DNA from: Aurantibacter_A sp039941195
GTDB taxonomy: Bacteria; Bacteroidota; Bacteroidia; Flavobacteriales; Flavobacteriaceae
Reading direction: 5' to 3'
DNA length: 64,000 nt
NCBI RefSeq assembly: GCF_039941195.1
Contig: NZ_JBDVFA010000013.1
Coordinates: 1-64,000, forward strand
A program made the translations under genes and the position numbers. This document shows, piece after piece, positions 1-8,805 of this stretch. Position 1 is the first letter of the stretch, and every line of letters begins with the position of its first letter. The notes beneath the pieces were generated by a model that ran no database searches, was not told the origin of the DNA, and saw nothing but the letters and a program-made list of their open reading frames with translations.

Positions 1-467
1 CCTTTTGAAGCATATTCTTTAAAGCTATCGGAAGCTATTATTTCAGCTTCCGTTTTACGAAGTAATTTCAAATTATTATCATAGACTTCTGAATAAACTT
101 CCATGCGCCTGGCATCCAAAAGGGGAATAACAAAATCCACCTCATTGGCCACACATTGCTGTGCCATACTTTCTAAAGTGGCAATACTAATTAGTGGAAC
201 ATCTAATGCAAAACAAAGTCCCTTAGCCGCCGAAACTCCAATTCTTAATCCTGTATACGACCCAGGGCCTTTACTAACAGCTACAGCATCTATATCATCT
301 AATGAAAGTTTAGCTTCTTTAATTACCTCATCAACAAATAAGTGCAGTTGCTCTGAATGAGAATAGCTAGGCGTATCGTGTTCTTTTAGGGCAATTAGTT
401 TACCATAATGAGAGACACTAACCGAACAGTTAGTTGTTGCAGTTTCGATATTTAAAATTGTTGCCAT
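1..467 (-). CDS. tsaB: TsaB, tRNA threonylcarbamoyladenosine biosynthesis protein (partial, C-terminus outside window)
   Basis: Reading the minus strand from the ATG at 467 gives about 155 residues without a stop up to the window edge. The N-terminus has the ASKHA-fold start MATILNIET, and a SKGPGSYTGLRIG motif lies near residues 65-77; both are typical of TsaB (YeaZ). TsaB is the inactive partner that dimerises with TsaD and, with TsaE and TsaC, makes t6A37 on ANN-decoding tRNAs in the cytoplasm. Family members are about 220-230 residues, so roughly the last third is missing here because the window ends, not because the gene is broken. A perfect -7 box lies seven bases before the ATG, just after the terminator of the neighbouring efflux operon, so it is probably transcribed on its own. 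Confidence 0.93.
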   Translation of the reverse strand, partial: MATILNIETATTNCSVSVSHYGKLIALKEHDTPSYSHSEQLHLFVDEVIKEAKLSLDDIDAVAVSKGPGSYTGLRIGVSAAKGLCFALDVPLISIATLESMAQQCVANEVDFVIPLLDARRMEVYSEVYDNNLKLLRKTEAEIIASDSFKEYASK

Positions 468-473
468 TGTTTG

Positions 474-481
474 CAAAGATA
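474..481 (-). promoter_or_regulatory. tsaB promoter -7 box (TATCTTTG)
   Basis: The minus strand reads TATCTTTG, an exact match to the Bacteroidota -7 consensus TAnnTTTG. Only six bases separate it from the tsaB ATG, so the predicted transcript is leaderless or nearly so. No good -33 TTG was assigned, because the upstream sequence is the terminator hairpin of the efflux operon. Confidence 0.6.
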
Positions 482-490
482 CTGCCAAAT

Positions 491-528
491 AAAAAAACCT
501 GCTAGTTTCTATAGAAGTCTAGCAGGTT
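491..528 (-). terminator. Rho-independent terminator of the efflux operon
   Basis: A perfect 10-bp inverted repeat (arms 496-505 and 519-528, AACCTGCTAG and its complement) encloses a 13-nt loop. On the minus strand it is followed by a run of seven T. It lies 20 bases past the stop of the TolC gene and before the tsaB promoter. Confidence 0.88.
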
Positions 529-547
529 AATATTTAAGTTGCTTTGT

Positions 548-1897
548 TTAATTTAAACTAAGGGGAATACCAAAGTAAAATTCTAATACTTTAAGTCTAA
601 AGATATAATCATATTTTGTGCGCACGGCATCTGCTTCTGCATTATCAACTCGAGATTGCGCTTGACTAAAATCAAAGGCGTTCATTAAGCCTACATCAAA
701 TTTTTCTTTTGAATAATTATAAGCCAATCGTGTAGCTTCTAATGTTTTCTGTGCTGCTTCATAAGCTTTTGCAAAACTTTTTACATCAACATAAGCTTGG
801 TTAATATTGGTTTCAAGGTCCAATTTATCTTGCTCAAATTGTAATTCTGCTTTTTGAACATTAATCTCCGAACGCCTGATATTATTTTTATTTACAAATC
901 GACTAAAAATAGGAACGTTTAATTGCAATCCATAAGAAATACCATCATTCATCCATAACTGATCTTTAAAACTATCCGTTTCAAGCAAGCCCGTTATATT
1001 ATTAAAATTTTCCTGGTCAGAATAACGCGTATTATAGTTAAAAAAAGCACCCAAGGTTGGCAATAATGCACCTTTAGAGATTTTTAAATCTTGTTCAGCA
1101 AGTTCCACATTGCTTTCAGAAAATTTAATATCGTTTCGAAAAGTAAGTGCCGTTGCAAAAATCTCTTTTGGAGATTTATTTAATACTTCAGAAGGTGGAA
1201 CTTCGATATCAACTTCAGCTACATCAAAATTTTCATAATCTGTTAGTTGTAGCAATTGTGCCAAATTTATTCTTGAAATCAGTACTAAATTTTCAGTATT
1301 TACAATTTGCTGTTCTTGACTGGCCGCAGTTGCTTCAATCTCTAACAAATCTCCTCTTGGAATTACACCAGCTTCAACCAACTCGGCGCTCCTTTTTAAA
1401 TCTTGATCTGTAACCGCATATTGAGCCTTTAGAGTAACTAATGTTTCTTTATTTGAAATAATATTTAAGTATGCATCAGCAACTCCTAAACGGATGTCAT
1501 CTTTCAAATCATCTAAACGATATTGATTCGCCATCGAATTCATTCTTGCTCTGCGAAGCCGATTAATATTACGCATTCCATTAAAAATACTAACACTAGA
1601 AGTAAAACCTCCACTTGCTGATATAATGGTAGTTGTTACGGGTTGATTATTTGTTGGATCAAATGACAGACCTGTACTTGCTTGAGAATTTAAACTTACA
1701 CTAGCATCAGGCAGAAAATTACCAAAAGCATCAGACTCGTCAATTATTGTGCTTTCCAAATCGAGTTCATATTGTGCTATAGAAATATTATTTTCCTCGG
1801 CGTATAAAATACACTCTTCTAGTGTCCATTTCTTTTCTTGGGCAAAAATTACACCCACAGTGAACACTAGCAGTATTGCTGTTAGTTTAAGTTTCAT
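548..1897 (-). CDS. TolC-family outer membrane efflux protein
   Basis: A 449-residue protein with a signal peptide (about residues 1-19, ending FAQ) and the long heptad-rich helices and repeated OEP domains of the TolC family. Examples are the DLKISKGALLPTLG and LQFEQDKLDLETNINQAY regions, which mark the start of the second half of the internal duplication. TolC proteins are trimeric outer-membrane channels that dock with a periplasmic adaptor. This is the last gene of an eight-gene operon and directly follows a HlyD-type adaptor (33 nt gap), so it should be the exit duct for that ABC system. The terminator lies just downstream. The substrate is unknown. Confidence 0.93.
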   Translation of the reverse strand: MKLKLTAILLVFTVGVIFAQEKKWTLEECILYAEENNISIAQYELDLESTIIDESDAFGNFLPDASVSLNSQASTGLSFDPTNNQPVTTTIISASGGFTSSVSIFNGMRNINRLRRARMNSMANQYRLDDLKDDIRLGVADAYLNIISNKETLVTLKAQYAVTDQDLKRSAELVEAGVIPRGDLLEIEATAASQEQQIVNTENLVLISRINLAQLLQLTDYENFDVAEVDIEVPPSEVLNKSPKEIFATALTFRNDIKFSESNVELAEQDLKISKGALLPTLGAFFNYNTRYSDQENFNNITGLLETDSFKDQLWMNDGISYGLQLNVPIFSRFVNKNNIRRSEINVQKAELQFEQDKLDLETNINQAYVDVKSFAKAYEAAQKTLEATRLAYNYSKEKFDVGLMNAFDFSQAQSRVDNAEADAVRTKYDYIFRLKVLEFYFGIPLSLN

Positions 1898-1930
1898 TTT
1901 TTTTGATTTTATATTTTTGATTGATGATTA

Positions 1931-3079
1931 CTATTCTTCTGCCCCATCTTCTTCATCCTCTTCCTCTCCTATTTTAATAGGCTCAGTTTTATTCCATTGT
2001 TTTACCAAATCCTCTTCAGAAAGTCCTGAAAGAATTTCAACATTAACCCCATCAGAAATTCCAATTTCAATATTCTTTCGTTCAAATTTTTGTTCTTCAA
2101 CATTACCAACTGCTACTTCAACAAAAGGCTTATCTGTTTTCTTATCAAATTGTAGCAATGCCTCAGAAATAGCTAATACGCTATCTTTCTTTTCTAGTAT
2201 CATTGATGCATTTGCACTATAACCTGCCCTGATAAAAATACTATCATTAGTTTCTACTTCACCTTCTATTTTAAACTGTACTGCACCTGTTTCCTCAATA
2301 CCTTTTGGAGCAATAAATCTTAACTTCGCATTTAACTCTTGCCCCTCAATAGCTCCAAGGCTAATTTTTAAAGGTGTACCCACTTTTAATTTACCAACTT
2401 CTCCTTCATCTACTTTGCCTTCAAAAATCATACTACCTAAGTCGGCAATAGTTGCAATTGTAGTACCATCATTAAAATTATTACTTTGAATCACTTGATC
2501 ACCAACCTCTACTGGTATTTCAAGAATTGTTCCGTCTACAGTCGCTCTAATATTCGTATTTGCAGAAGCAGAACCTCCAGATGACCCTTTTCGAATTATT
2601 TGGTAATCAGCTTGTGCATTTTGCAATTCTTGCTTTGCTTGATCAAACTGCAATTGCAAACCATTAAAATCTTGACTTGATATCACACCCTTTTCAAATA
2701 AAGTCTTATTCCTATTATATTCAGTGGTTATATTATTTAAACCAATTTCTGCATTTTTCACTCTACCTCTTGCTTGGTTTAATGATTGCTCATTAGGTAC
2801 AACTTTTATTATTGCTATTAAATCACCTGCCTTTACTTTTACACCTTCTTCTAAAAATATCTCTTGAATAATTCCGGAAATTTGCGGCTTTATTTCAACT
2901 TCATCTTCAGGCACAACTTTTCCAGTTGCCACTGTCTTCTTTTCAATATTTGTAACAAAAGGGGCTTGGGTATTATAAGTAGTTGAGGACTTGCTATTCG
3001 ATTTTATAAAAAATGCCGTCGCCCAAAGAGCTCCCAATATTAAAAGGCCAATCAATGAATACTTTAAAATCTTGTTCAT
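1931..3079 (-). CDS. HlyD/MacA-type periplasmic adaptor (second copy in the operon)
   Basis: A 382-residue membrane-fusion protein with one N-terminal membrane anchor (about residues 8-26), two half-lipoyl/barrel-sandwich segments around a coiled-coil hairpin (about 95-165), and beta-barrel and membrane-proximal domains. It ends in a highly acidic tail (EEEDEEDGAEE). Motifs such as VATGKVVPEDEVEIKPQISG are typical of MacA-like adaptors. It would bridge the inner-membrane permeases at 3109-5602 to TolC. It is clearly paralogous to the adaptor at 6397-7509: both share TVATG, an EVGDQVIQSNNFN-like stretch, and VDE(S/G)EVGK. The two genes probably arose by duplication of a permease-permease-adaptor block. 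Confidence 0.93.
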   Translation of the reverse strand: MNKILKYSLIGLLILGALWATAFFIKSNSKSSTTYNTQAPFVTNIEKKTVATGKVVPEDEVEIKPQISGIIQEIFLEEGVKVKAGDLIAIIKVVPNEQSLNQARGRVKNAEIGLNNITTEYNRNKTLFEKGVISSQDFNGLQLQFDQAKQELQNAQADYQIIRKGSSGGSASANTNIRATVDGTILEIPVEVGDQVIQSNNFNDGTTIATIADLGSMIFEGKVDEGEVGKLKVGTPLKISLGAIEGQELNAKLRFIAPKGIEETGAVQFKIEGEVETNDSIFIRAGYSANASMILEKKDSVLAISEALLQFDKKTDKPFVEVAVGNVEEQKFERKNIEIGISDGVNVEILSGLSEEDLVKQWNKTEPIKIGEEEDEEDGAEE

Positions 3080-3108
3080 TTTAAGTTTAATTAAGTGTTT
3101 ACTGTCTT

Positions 3109-4371
3109 TTATTCTTCTCTTAGTGCATCTATTGGTCGAATACTCACCGCTCTTTGAGCTGGAATCAACCCTATTAATGTACCTAGTACTACCATAATTA
3201 CCAAGGCGCCTAAAACATAAGGAATAGGCACTGTTGGGTTCGTATATGGAAAATCAATATCCTTTGTTAATGAATTTATTAATGAAAGCAACCCTGCACC
3301 CAAAATAATTCCAATGATACCTGCTAAAACTGTTAAAAAAATAGATTCGAGAATTATTTGATTACGTACTTCTGCAGGGGTGGCTCCTAATGCTCTACGA
3401 ACACCCAACTCCTTTGTTCGCTCTTTTACTGAAATTAAAAGTATGTTTCCAATACCTATAACACCTGCCAAAATTGTCGCTATACCCACTATTAATGACA
3501 GAAAAGTTAATCCGTTCGCGAACCCAGCTACTCTAGTGAATTGTTCCCCAAGATTAAAACCTCCAATTGCTCGTTCATCTTTAGGGTTTATTCTATGAAT
3601 GTTTTTTAACAGGGCTCGTATGTCTTTTTCAACTTGAACAACGTCAACATCATCATAGGCAGCAATACATAAATAACCCACATTATCACCTGAGTTATAT
3701 AATTTTTGAAATGTTGTAAATGGAATAAAAATAGAATCATCACTATCAAAACTTACTCCTTGTGCCACTTTATGAACACCAACTACCTGAAAATACACAT
3801 CTCCAATTCGAACATATTGACCAATTGGATTTTCATCTTTATCAAAAAGCTCTTGAAGGTTACGTTCACCAATAACGCAAACCTTCCTAGCTTGTTCAAT
3901 ATCTTCCTCATTAATAAATCTACCGCCATCAAATATTTTTTTTGTAGCAATTTTCGTGTAAACCGGGTAATCTCCATTTACAGGATATGTTCCAGACTTT
4001 TGACCACGAACAATATAAACAGGCTCACTTCCAAAGCTACCAAGATTAATACGTGGTGCAATATGTTGAATTTCCGATATTCTATTTTTTAAAGTTGTAA
4101 CATCTTTTAATTTCAACTGTACAGGCTTACCAGTTTTAAAACCTTCATAAGGCATACTTGTACTTTGACCCCATACAAACATACTATTCATAGATACCGT
4201 TTTAAACACTTTCTCAAAACCATTATCCATACCTTTTGCCGCACCCGAAAGACCTATATAAACAAAAATACCCCAGAGAACCCCAATCATTGTTATTATC
4301 GTTCGGGTCTTATTCTTACTGATTGAACCAAAAATCTCTTGCCAGGTATTGCTATTGAATATAAATCTCAT
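3109..4371 (-). CDS. MacB/FtsX-type ABC transporter permease
   Basis: A 420-residue permease with the MacB topology. TM1 is near residues 20-42, followed by a large periplasmic MacB_PCD domain (about 45-280), then three C-terminal TM helices (about 285-310, 335-360, 380-405). The cytoplasmic coupling motif KERTKELGVRRALGATP lies after TM2, and the protein ends AQRAVSIRPIDALREE. Unlike Escherichia coli MacB, it has no fused ATPase. One base separates it from the next upstream permease, so the two are translationally linked and likely heterodimerise. Partners are the ATPase at 5595, the adaptor at 1931 and TolC. Substrate unknown. Confidence 0.92.
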   Translation of the reverse strand: MRFIFNSNTWQEIFGSISKNKTRTIITMIGVLWGIFVYIGLSGAAKGMDNGFEKVFKTVSMNSMFVWGQSTSMPYEGFKTGKPVQLKLKDVTTLKNRISEIQHIAPRINLGSFGSEPVYIVRGQKSGTYPVNGDYPVYTKIATKKIFDGGRFINEEDIEQARKVCVIGERNLQELFDKDENPIGQYVRIGDVYFQVVGVHKVAQGVSFDSDDSIFIPFTTFQKLYNSGDNVGYLCIAAYDDVDVVQVEKDIRALLKNIHRINPKDERAIGGFNLGEQFTRVAGFANGLTFLSLIVGIATILAGVIGIGNILLISVKERTKELGVRRALGATPAEVRNQIILESIFLTVLAGIIGIILGAGLLSLINSLTKDIDFPYTNPTVPIPYVLGALVIMVVLGTLIGLIPAQRAVSIRPIDALREE

Positions 4372-4372
4372 A

Positions 4373-5602
4373 CTATTCGTCTCTTAAGGCTACAATTGGT
4401 TTAATTTTAGACGCACGTTTTGCCGGAATATAGCCTGCAATTGCACCGAATAAAATCAATATAAAAGTTGCAAAAAATGCTAAACCGATATTAATATATG
4501 GATCTGTAATAAAGAAATCTTTTAACTTTTCACCCAACGAACTTAAGATTGCAATACCAATCACCATACCAATAACTCCTGAAATTGTAGTTATAAAAAC
4601 TGATTCTAATAAAATAGAACTAATAACCGCTCTAGGAGTCGCTCCTAATGCCTTTCTTATCCCCAATTCTTTGGTTCGTTCTTTTACAACAAAAACCATA
4701 ATGTTACTAATTCCAATAATGCCTGCCAGTATGGTTCCGAACGCAATAAACCCAGCTATATAAGCCAACACACTTGCAAATTGTTGATTTTGTTTAAACT
4801 GATCTGCTACATTTCTAATATAGATTCCGTTTTGATCCGCTGGACTGATATACTTTTTATCTCTTAAAAACTTATTTAAACTAGACTCAAAAGCCATAGC
4901 TCCAACATACCCTATTTCTGGCTTAAAACCGATTATTAATATATCAACTTTGTCTGTATTTTTTTCAATCAATTGCCTAGTTGTATACGGTATATAAATC
5001 TGTCTTTCCTCATCGTCACCCCCTTCATCTTGGAAGACTCCTACCACCTTAAAAACACTACCAGCAATATCTATGTATGCTCCAATTGCATTTTCAGAAC
5101 CAAACAAATCCTGCTCCACAAGCCTTCCAATAACAGCAAACTTGGTCTTCTGTCGAATATCCTCCTTATTCAAGTATCTTCCTTTCATAATTAAGGTGTT
5201 CGCCGCAAATTGAAAAGATTCACTTACTCCTCTTATATTGTAATTATTAAACTCACTCTTATATTTAACAACCCCTCCCCTATCAATTCTTGGGGTAATA
5301 TATTCAGTCATCAATGAGAAATTCTTTTCAATATCTTTTATATCACTAACATCAAATTCTATTTGACGACCACTCTTATAACCCTTATATGGTACTGATG
5401 TCCTCCCAGGAAATAAATAGAGCATATTGTTTGAATTGTTGCTAAAAAACTCGTTAAAAGTATTTTGAAGTCCATTTGTTAAGCCCACTAATGAAACAAA
5501 AATCAGTATACCTAATGCAACCGTAAACCCCGATAAAAATGTACGTAGTTTATTTTTTTGAATGGTTTCAAATATCTCATGCCAAGTGTCTCTACTAAAC
5601 AT
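4373..5602 (-). CDS. MacB/FtsX-type ABC transporter permease
   Basis: A 409-residue MacB-type permease: TM1 about 20-42, periplasmic core domain about 45-275, and three C-terminal TM helices. The VKERTKELGIRKALGATP coupling segment is present, and the end is KRASKIKPIVALRDE. The start MFSRDTWHEIFETI resembles the N-termini of the other three permeases in the operon (MF, then W, then EI), which shows common descent. Its start overlaps the end of the ATPase gene by 8 nt, so translation is coupled. With the 3109 permease it most likely forms the membrane dimer driven by that ATPase. Confidence 0.92.
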   Translation of the reverse strand: MFSRDTWHEIFETIQKNKLRTFLSGFTVALGILIFVSLVGLTNGLQNTFNEFFSNNSNNMLYLFPGRTSVPYKGYKSGRQIEFDVSDIKDIEKNFSLMTEYITPRIDRGGVVKYKSEFNNYNIRGVSESFQFAANTLIMKGRYLNKEDIRQKTKFAVIGRLVEQDLFGSENAIGAYIDIAGSVFKVVGVFQDEGGDDEERQIYIPYTTRQLIEKNTDKVDILIIGFKPEIGYVGAMAFESSLNKFLRDKKYISPADQNGIYIRNVADQFKQNQQFASVLAYIAGFIAFGTILAGIIGISNIMVFVVKERTKELGIRKALGATPRAVISSILLESVFITTISGVIGMVIGIAILSSLGEKLKDFFITDPYINIGLAFFATFILILFGAIAGYIPAKRASKIKPIVALRDE

Positions 5603-6296
5603 ACTGCGACGCTCTTACTTGATCTACTTTTTTATCTTCAACAATCACCCCATCTTTTAAATGCACAATACGTTTACACATATCAGCAATATCAGGCTCA
5701 TGGGTAACTACCAAAATGGTATTTCCGTCATCATTTATTTTCTGAATAAGATCCATTACCTCATAGGAAGTTTTACTATCTAAAGCCCCTGTAGGCTCAT
5801 CAGCCATTAATACTTTAGGCTCTGCAGCTAATGCTCTTGCAATGGCAACTCTTTGTTTTTGCCCACCAGATAATTCACTTGGCAAATGACCTGCCCATTC
5901 TTTTAAACCTACTTGCTCTAAATACTTTAATGCTTTTTCTTGGCGTTCTTTTCTTCCTACCCCTTGATAATACAGTGGGAGTGCAACATTTTCTACGGCT
6001 GTCTTATAATTTATAAGGTTAAATGATTGAAATATAAATCCTAAAAATTTATTTCGATATTGTGCGGCTTTCGTTTCGTTTAGATTTTTGATTGGTACAC
6101 CATCTAGTGTATAACTACCCTCATCCAATTCATCCAGCATTCCCAGAATATTCAGCAATGTTGATTTTCCTGAACCAGAAGAACCCATAATTGCTACAAG
6201 TTCGCCTTCTTCTATGTTAAAATTTAGTCCTTTTAAAACATGTAGCGAATTGCTTCCCATTTTATAAGACTTGTGAAGATCTTTTATCTCAATCAT
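5595..6296 (-). CDS. ABC transporter ATP-binding protein (LolD/MacB class)
   Basis: A 233-residue nucleotide-binding protein of usual length. Visible motifs are Walker A GSSGSGKST at 38-46, the Q-loop (FIFQSF) near 88-92, signature LSGGQ at 142-146, Walker B VLMADE at 162-167 and the H-loop in VVTHEPD. It belongs to the LolD/MacB/FtsE class that powers mechanotransmission exporters rather than importers. It is the only ATPase encoded among four permeases, so it probably serves both permease pairs. The gene sits between the two permease-permease-adaptor blocks. A 98-nt gap upstream holds a perfect palindrome. Confidence 0.95.
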   Translation of the reverse strand: MIEIKDLHKSYKMGSNSLHVLKGLNFNIEEGELVAIMGSSGSGKSTLLNILGMLDELDEGSYTLDGVPIKNLNETKAAQYRNKFLGFIFQSFNLINYKTAVENVALPLYYQGVGRKERQEKALKYLEQVGLKEWAGHLPSELSGGQKQRVAIARALAAEPKVLMADEPTGALDSKTSYEVMDLIQKINDDGNTILVVTHEPDIADMCKRIVHLKDGVIVEDKKVDQVRASQYV

Positions 6297-6362
6297 TTTG
6301 TTAGTGTTAGTTGTTTCTTGGATTTAGAATCCATAAATAAGACATTTAAGTTCTAATTTTGT

Positions 6363-6376
6363 TACAAGAACTTGTA
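6363..6376. promoter_or_regulatory. Palindrome upstream of the efflux ATPase gene (possible operator)
   Basis: TACAAG and CTTGTA arms flank AA, a perfect 6-bp-arm inverted repeat. It lies in the largest gap inside the efflux operon, about 66 nt before the ATPase start. Its shape fits a dimeric repressor site or a small transcript hairpin. No convincing -7/-33 pair could be placed beside it, so an internal promoter is only a possibility. Confidence 0.3.
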
Positions 6377-6396
6377 CAATATTTTGTTAAATTAGG

Positions 6397-7509
6397 TTAT
6401 CCACCGAATTCTTCTTTTTTCAAAGCATTCCACACTTTGATTTTATCTTCAGATTTTATACCTGATTTTACTTCAACATGAATACCATCGCTAATACCCA
6501 AAACAATATCGCGTCGCTCAAATTCTTGATCACCAGTCGCGACCTCTACATAGGGTGCTTTGGTTGTAGAATCGAATTGTACAAGTGCTTCTTTTACGGA
6601 GAGAACACTATCTGCCTTCCCTAGAATTATTGATGCATTCGCACTCAAACCGGCACGAATAAATGTTGTGTCACTCTTTTTCAAAGTTCCTTTAATTTCA
6701 AATTGTATGGCTCCGTTTTCAGCATTGCCCTTTGGTGCTATATAATCTAAAACAGCATCAAAAACCGTATTTTCAATTGCCCCTACAGTAATTTCTAATG
6801 GCAAATCTTCTTTGATTTTTCCAACTTCGGACTCATCTACCTTTCCCTCAAAAATCATTTTCTCAACATCAGCAATAGCTGCAATAGTAGTACCTTCATT
6901 AAAATTATTACTTTCAATAACTTGGTTACCAACTTCTACTGGTACTTCCAAAATCATTCCGGTAACTGTAGATTTTATCAACGTATTTGCCGAACCACTA
7001 AGCCCAGATGTTGTTCCAGTTTTTACAATATCGTATCGCTTATGCGCTGCTCCATACGCTTGTTTCGCTTGATTAAAACCAACTTCCGCCCGCTCCATAT
7101 CTACCTTTGAAATAACACCTTTATCAAATAAAATTTGCTGACGGTCTAAATTTCTTTTTTGATCGTCTAATGCAATTTTGGCTTCATCAATATTATTTCG
7201 GGCATCATTTAATGCATTTAAATTTGGAACTACTTTTATCTTAGCCAACAAATCACCCGATTTAATGTAGTCTCCACCTTCTACATAAATTTCTTCAATA
7301 ACTCCCGAAATATTAGGCTTTATCAACACCTCCTCAAGCGGCAAAATACTACCTGTTGCAACAGTCTTTTTAACTATATTTTGCTTGGATGGTTGCTCTG
7401 TTTCATAAACTACAGGATCCTCCGCGTTCTTTTGATATAAGTAATACATTGCGGCACCGAAGGATACTATTATGAGTAATAAGATGATTACTGTTATTCT
7501 CTTTTTCAT
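6397..7509 (-). CDS. HlyD/MacA-type periplasmic adaptor (first copy in the operon)
   Basis: A 370-residue membrane-fusion protein: N-terminal anchor about residues 5-25, barrel-sandwich (lipoyl-like) halves around a coiled-coil hairpin at about 90-150, then beta-barrel and membrane-proximal domains. It follows the permease pair at 7540-10053 (30 nt gap) and precedes the ATPase. It is a close paralogue of the adaptor at 1931-3079. Only one TolC is encoded, so either both adaptors dock on that channel or one uses a TolC encoded elsewhere. The order permease, permease, adaptor is repeated on both sides of the ATPase. Confidence 0.93.
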   Translation of the reverse strand: MKKRITVIILLLIIVSFGAAMYYLYQKNAEDPVVYETEQPSKQNIVKKTVATGSILPLEEVLIKPNISGVIEEIYVEGGDYIKSGDLLAKIKVVPNLNALNDARNNIDEAKIALDDQKRNLDRQQILFDKGVISKVDMERAEVGFNQAKQAYGAAHKRYDIVKTGTTSGLSGSANTLIKSTVTGMILEVPVEVGNQVIESNNFNEGTTIAAIADVEKMIFEGKVDESEVGKIKEDLPLEITVGAIENTVFDAVLDYIAPKGNAENGAIQFEIKGTLKKSDTTFIRAGLSANASIILGKADSVLSVKEALVQFDSTTKAPYVEVATGDQEFERRDIVLGISDGIHVEVKSGIKSEDKIKVWNALKKEEFGG

Positions 7510-7539
7510 TTTTGTTCGTTTGATTGATTGATGATTTTT

Positions 7540-8796
7540 CTATTCTGTTCGTAATGCCTCTATCGGTCTTACTCTTATAGCACTATTTGCAGGGATGAAA
7601 CCTGCAAACAATCCCGTAATTATTAAAATGATTAATGCTATGGAAACAACACCTAAGTTTACACTTGGATTAGCAAACATGGGCACTGGACCATTTGAAT
7701 CTAAAATAAAATTGACTCCATAAATTGTTAAGGCACCCATTACAATTCCCGCCATTCCTGATATAATGGTCAAGAAAATAGACTCCATTAAAATCTGCTT
7801 TTTAATAGACCACGGACTCTCGCCTAATGCCCTTCGAATTCCTATTTCTTTAGTGCGTTCTTTTACCACTATGAGCATTATATTACTCACCCCTATTACT
7901 CCAGAAAGCAATACCAAAATACCTACAAAGTATCCTATAAAACGTAAGGCACCGAACAATCGCTGTACACGACTAAACTCCTCAAATAAATCGAAATGCC
8001 CAATAGCTCTTGCATCTTCAGGGTGAATGCGATGACGTTCTTTTAATAGTGCAAATATTTGTTCTTTAATATCCGTAATTGGAGTGCCATCTACAGCTGT
8101 TATGGCCATCCACCCAATATTATTACCACGATTAAAAACCTGAGAAAAAGTTGTAAAAGGCGTATAAATCTCTTTTTGCGCCTGATTATTCCCGTTATTC
8201 TCATTCTTTTTATAGGTGCCAATTACCATAAAATTGACATTGTTAATCTTTATATAAGTACCTAAAACTTCTTCATCTTTTTCATATAGACTATTGCGAA
8301 CATCAATACCTATTATAGCAACTTTTCGTTTTTGTTCAATATCCAATTGATTGATAAACCTACCGGAAGTAATATCCATAGGTTGTTGTTTAATAATTTC
8401 AGGATAATCGCCATAAATGCTAAACGCACCAGTTTTTAATCCTCTAACAACATTTCCCCCTCCATTAAAACCACCAGATTGATTTCTTGGTGAAACAAAC
8501 CTTAGACCGTCTATATTATTCCAAAGTGCAGGCACATCATCAGTATCATAATAATATATTCGATCTTTCGGTAAACCTTTGTATGCTTTCGTGGCTTTCT
8601 GAGTCCATGTAAACATCGTGTTCGTTGCAATGTCCCCGAAATTTGAGCGTATTCCGTTTTCCAAACCTTTTCCTGCAGACAATAAGAGAATAAGTATGAA
8701 GATTCCCCAGAATACCCCAAACGCAGTTAAAATAGTTCTAAACCAATTTGTGGTTAGCACTTGAAGTATCTCTTTCCAACGATCTTGATTAAACAT
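7540..8796 (-). CDS. MacB/FtsX-type ABC transporter permease
   Basis: A 418-residue MacB-type permease with TM1 near 18-42, a periplasmic core domain to about residue 280, and three C-terminal TM helices. The coupling segment VKERTKEIGIRRALGESP and the ending NSAIRVRPIEALRTE are characteristic. It starts MFNQDRWKEILQVL, like its paralogues. It lies 9 nt after the 8806 permease and is most likely its heterodimer partner. No ATPase is fused. Context makes it part of a tripartite export or lipid/peptide extrusion machine with the adaptor at 6397; the transported molecule cannot be told from sequence. Confidence 0.92.
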   Translation of the reverse strand: MFNQDRWKEILQVLTTNWFRTILTAFGVFWGIFILILLLSAGKGLENGIRSNFGDIATNTMFTWTQKATKAYKGLPKDRIYYYDTDDVPALWNNIDGLRFVSPRNQSGGFNGGGNVVRGLKTGAFSIYGDYPEIIKQQPMDITSGRFINQLDIEQKRKVAIIGIDVRNSLYEKDEEVLGTYIKINNVNFMVIGTYKKNENNGNNQAQKEIYTPFTTFSQVFNRGNNIGWMAITAVDGTPITDIKEQIFALLKERHRIHPEDARAIGHFDLFEEFSRVQRLFGALRFIGYFVGILVLLSGVIGVSNIMLIVVKERTKEIGIRRALGESPWSIKKQILMESIFLTIISGMAGIVMGALTIYGVNFILDSNGPVPMFANPSVNLGVVSIALIILIITGLFAGFIPANSAIRVRPIEALRTE

Positions 8797-8805
8797 AATT
8801 TATTT

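Noticed and set aside
1749..2222. Plus-strand open frame spanning the TolC and adaptor genes
   Set aside because: It overlaps two certain genes and is serine-rich because of the acidic adaptor C-terminus on the other strand.
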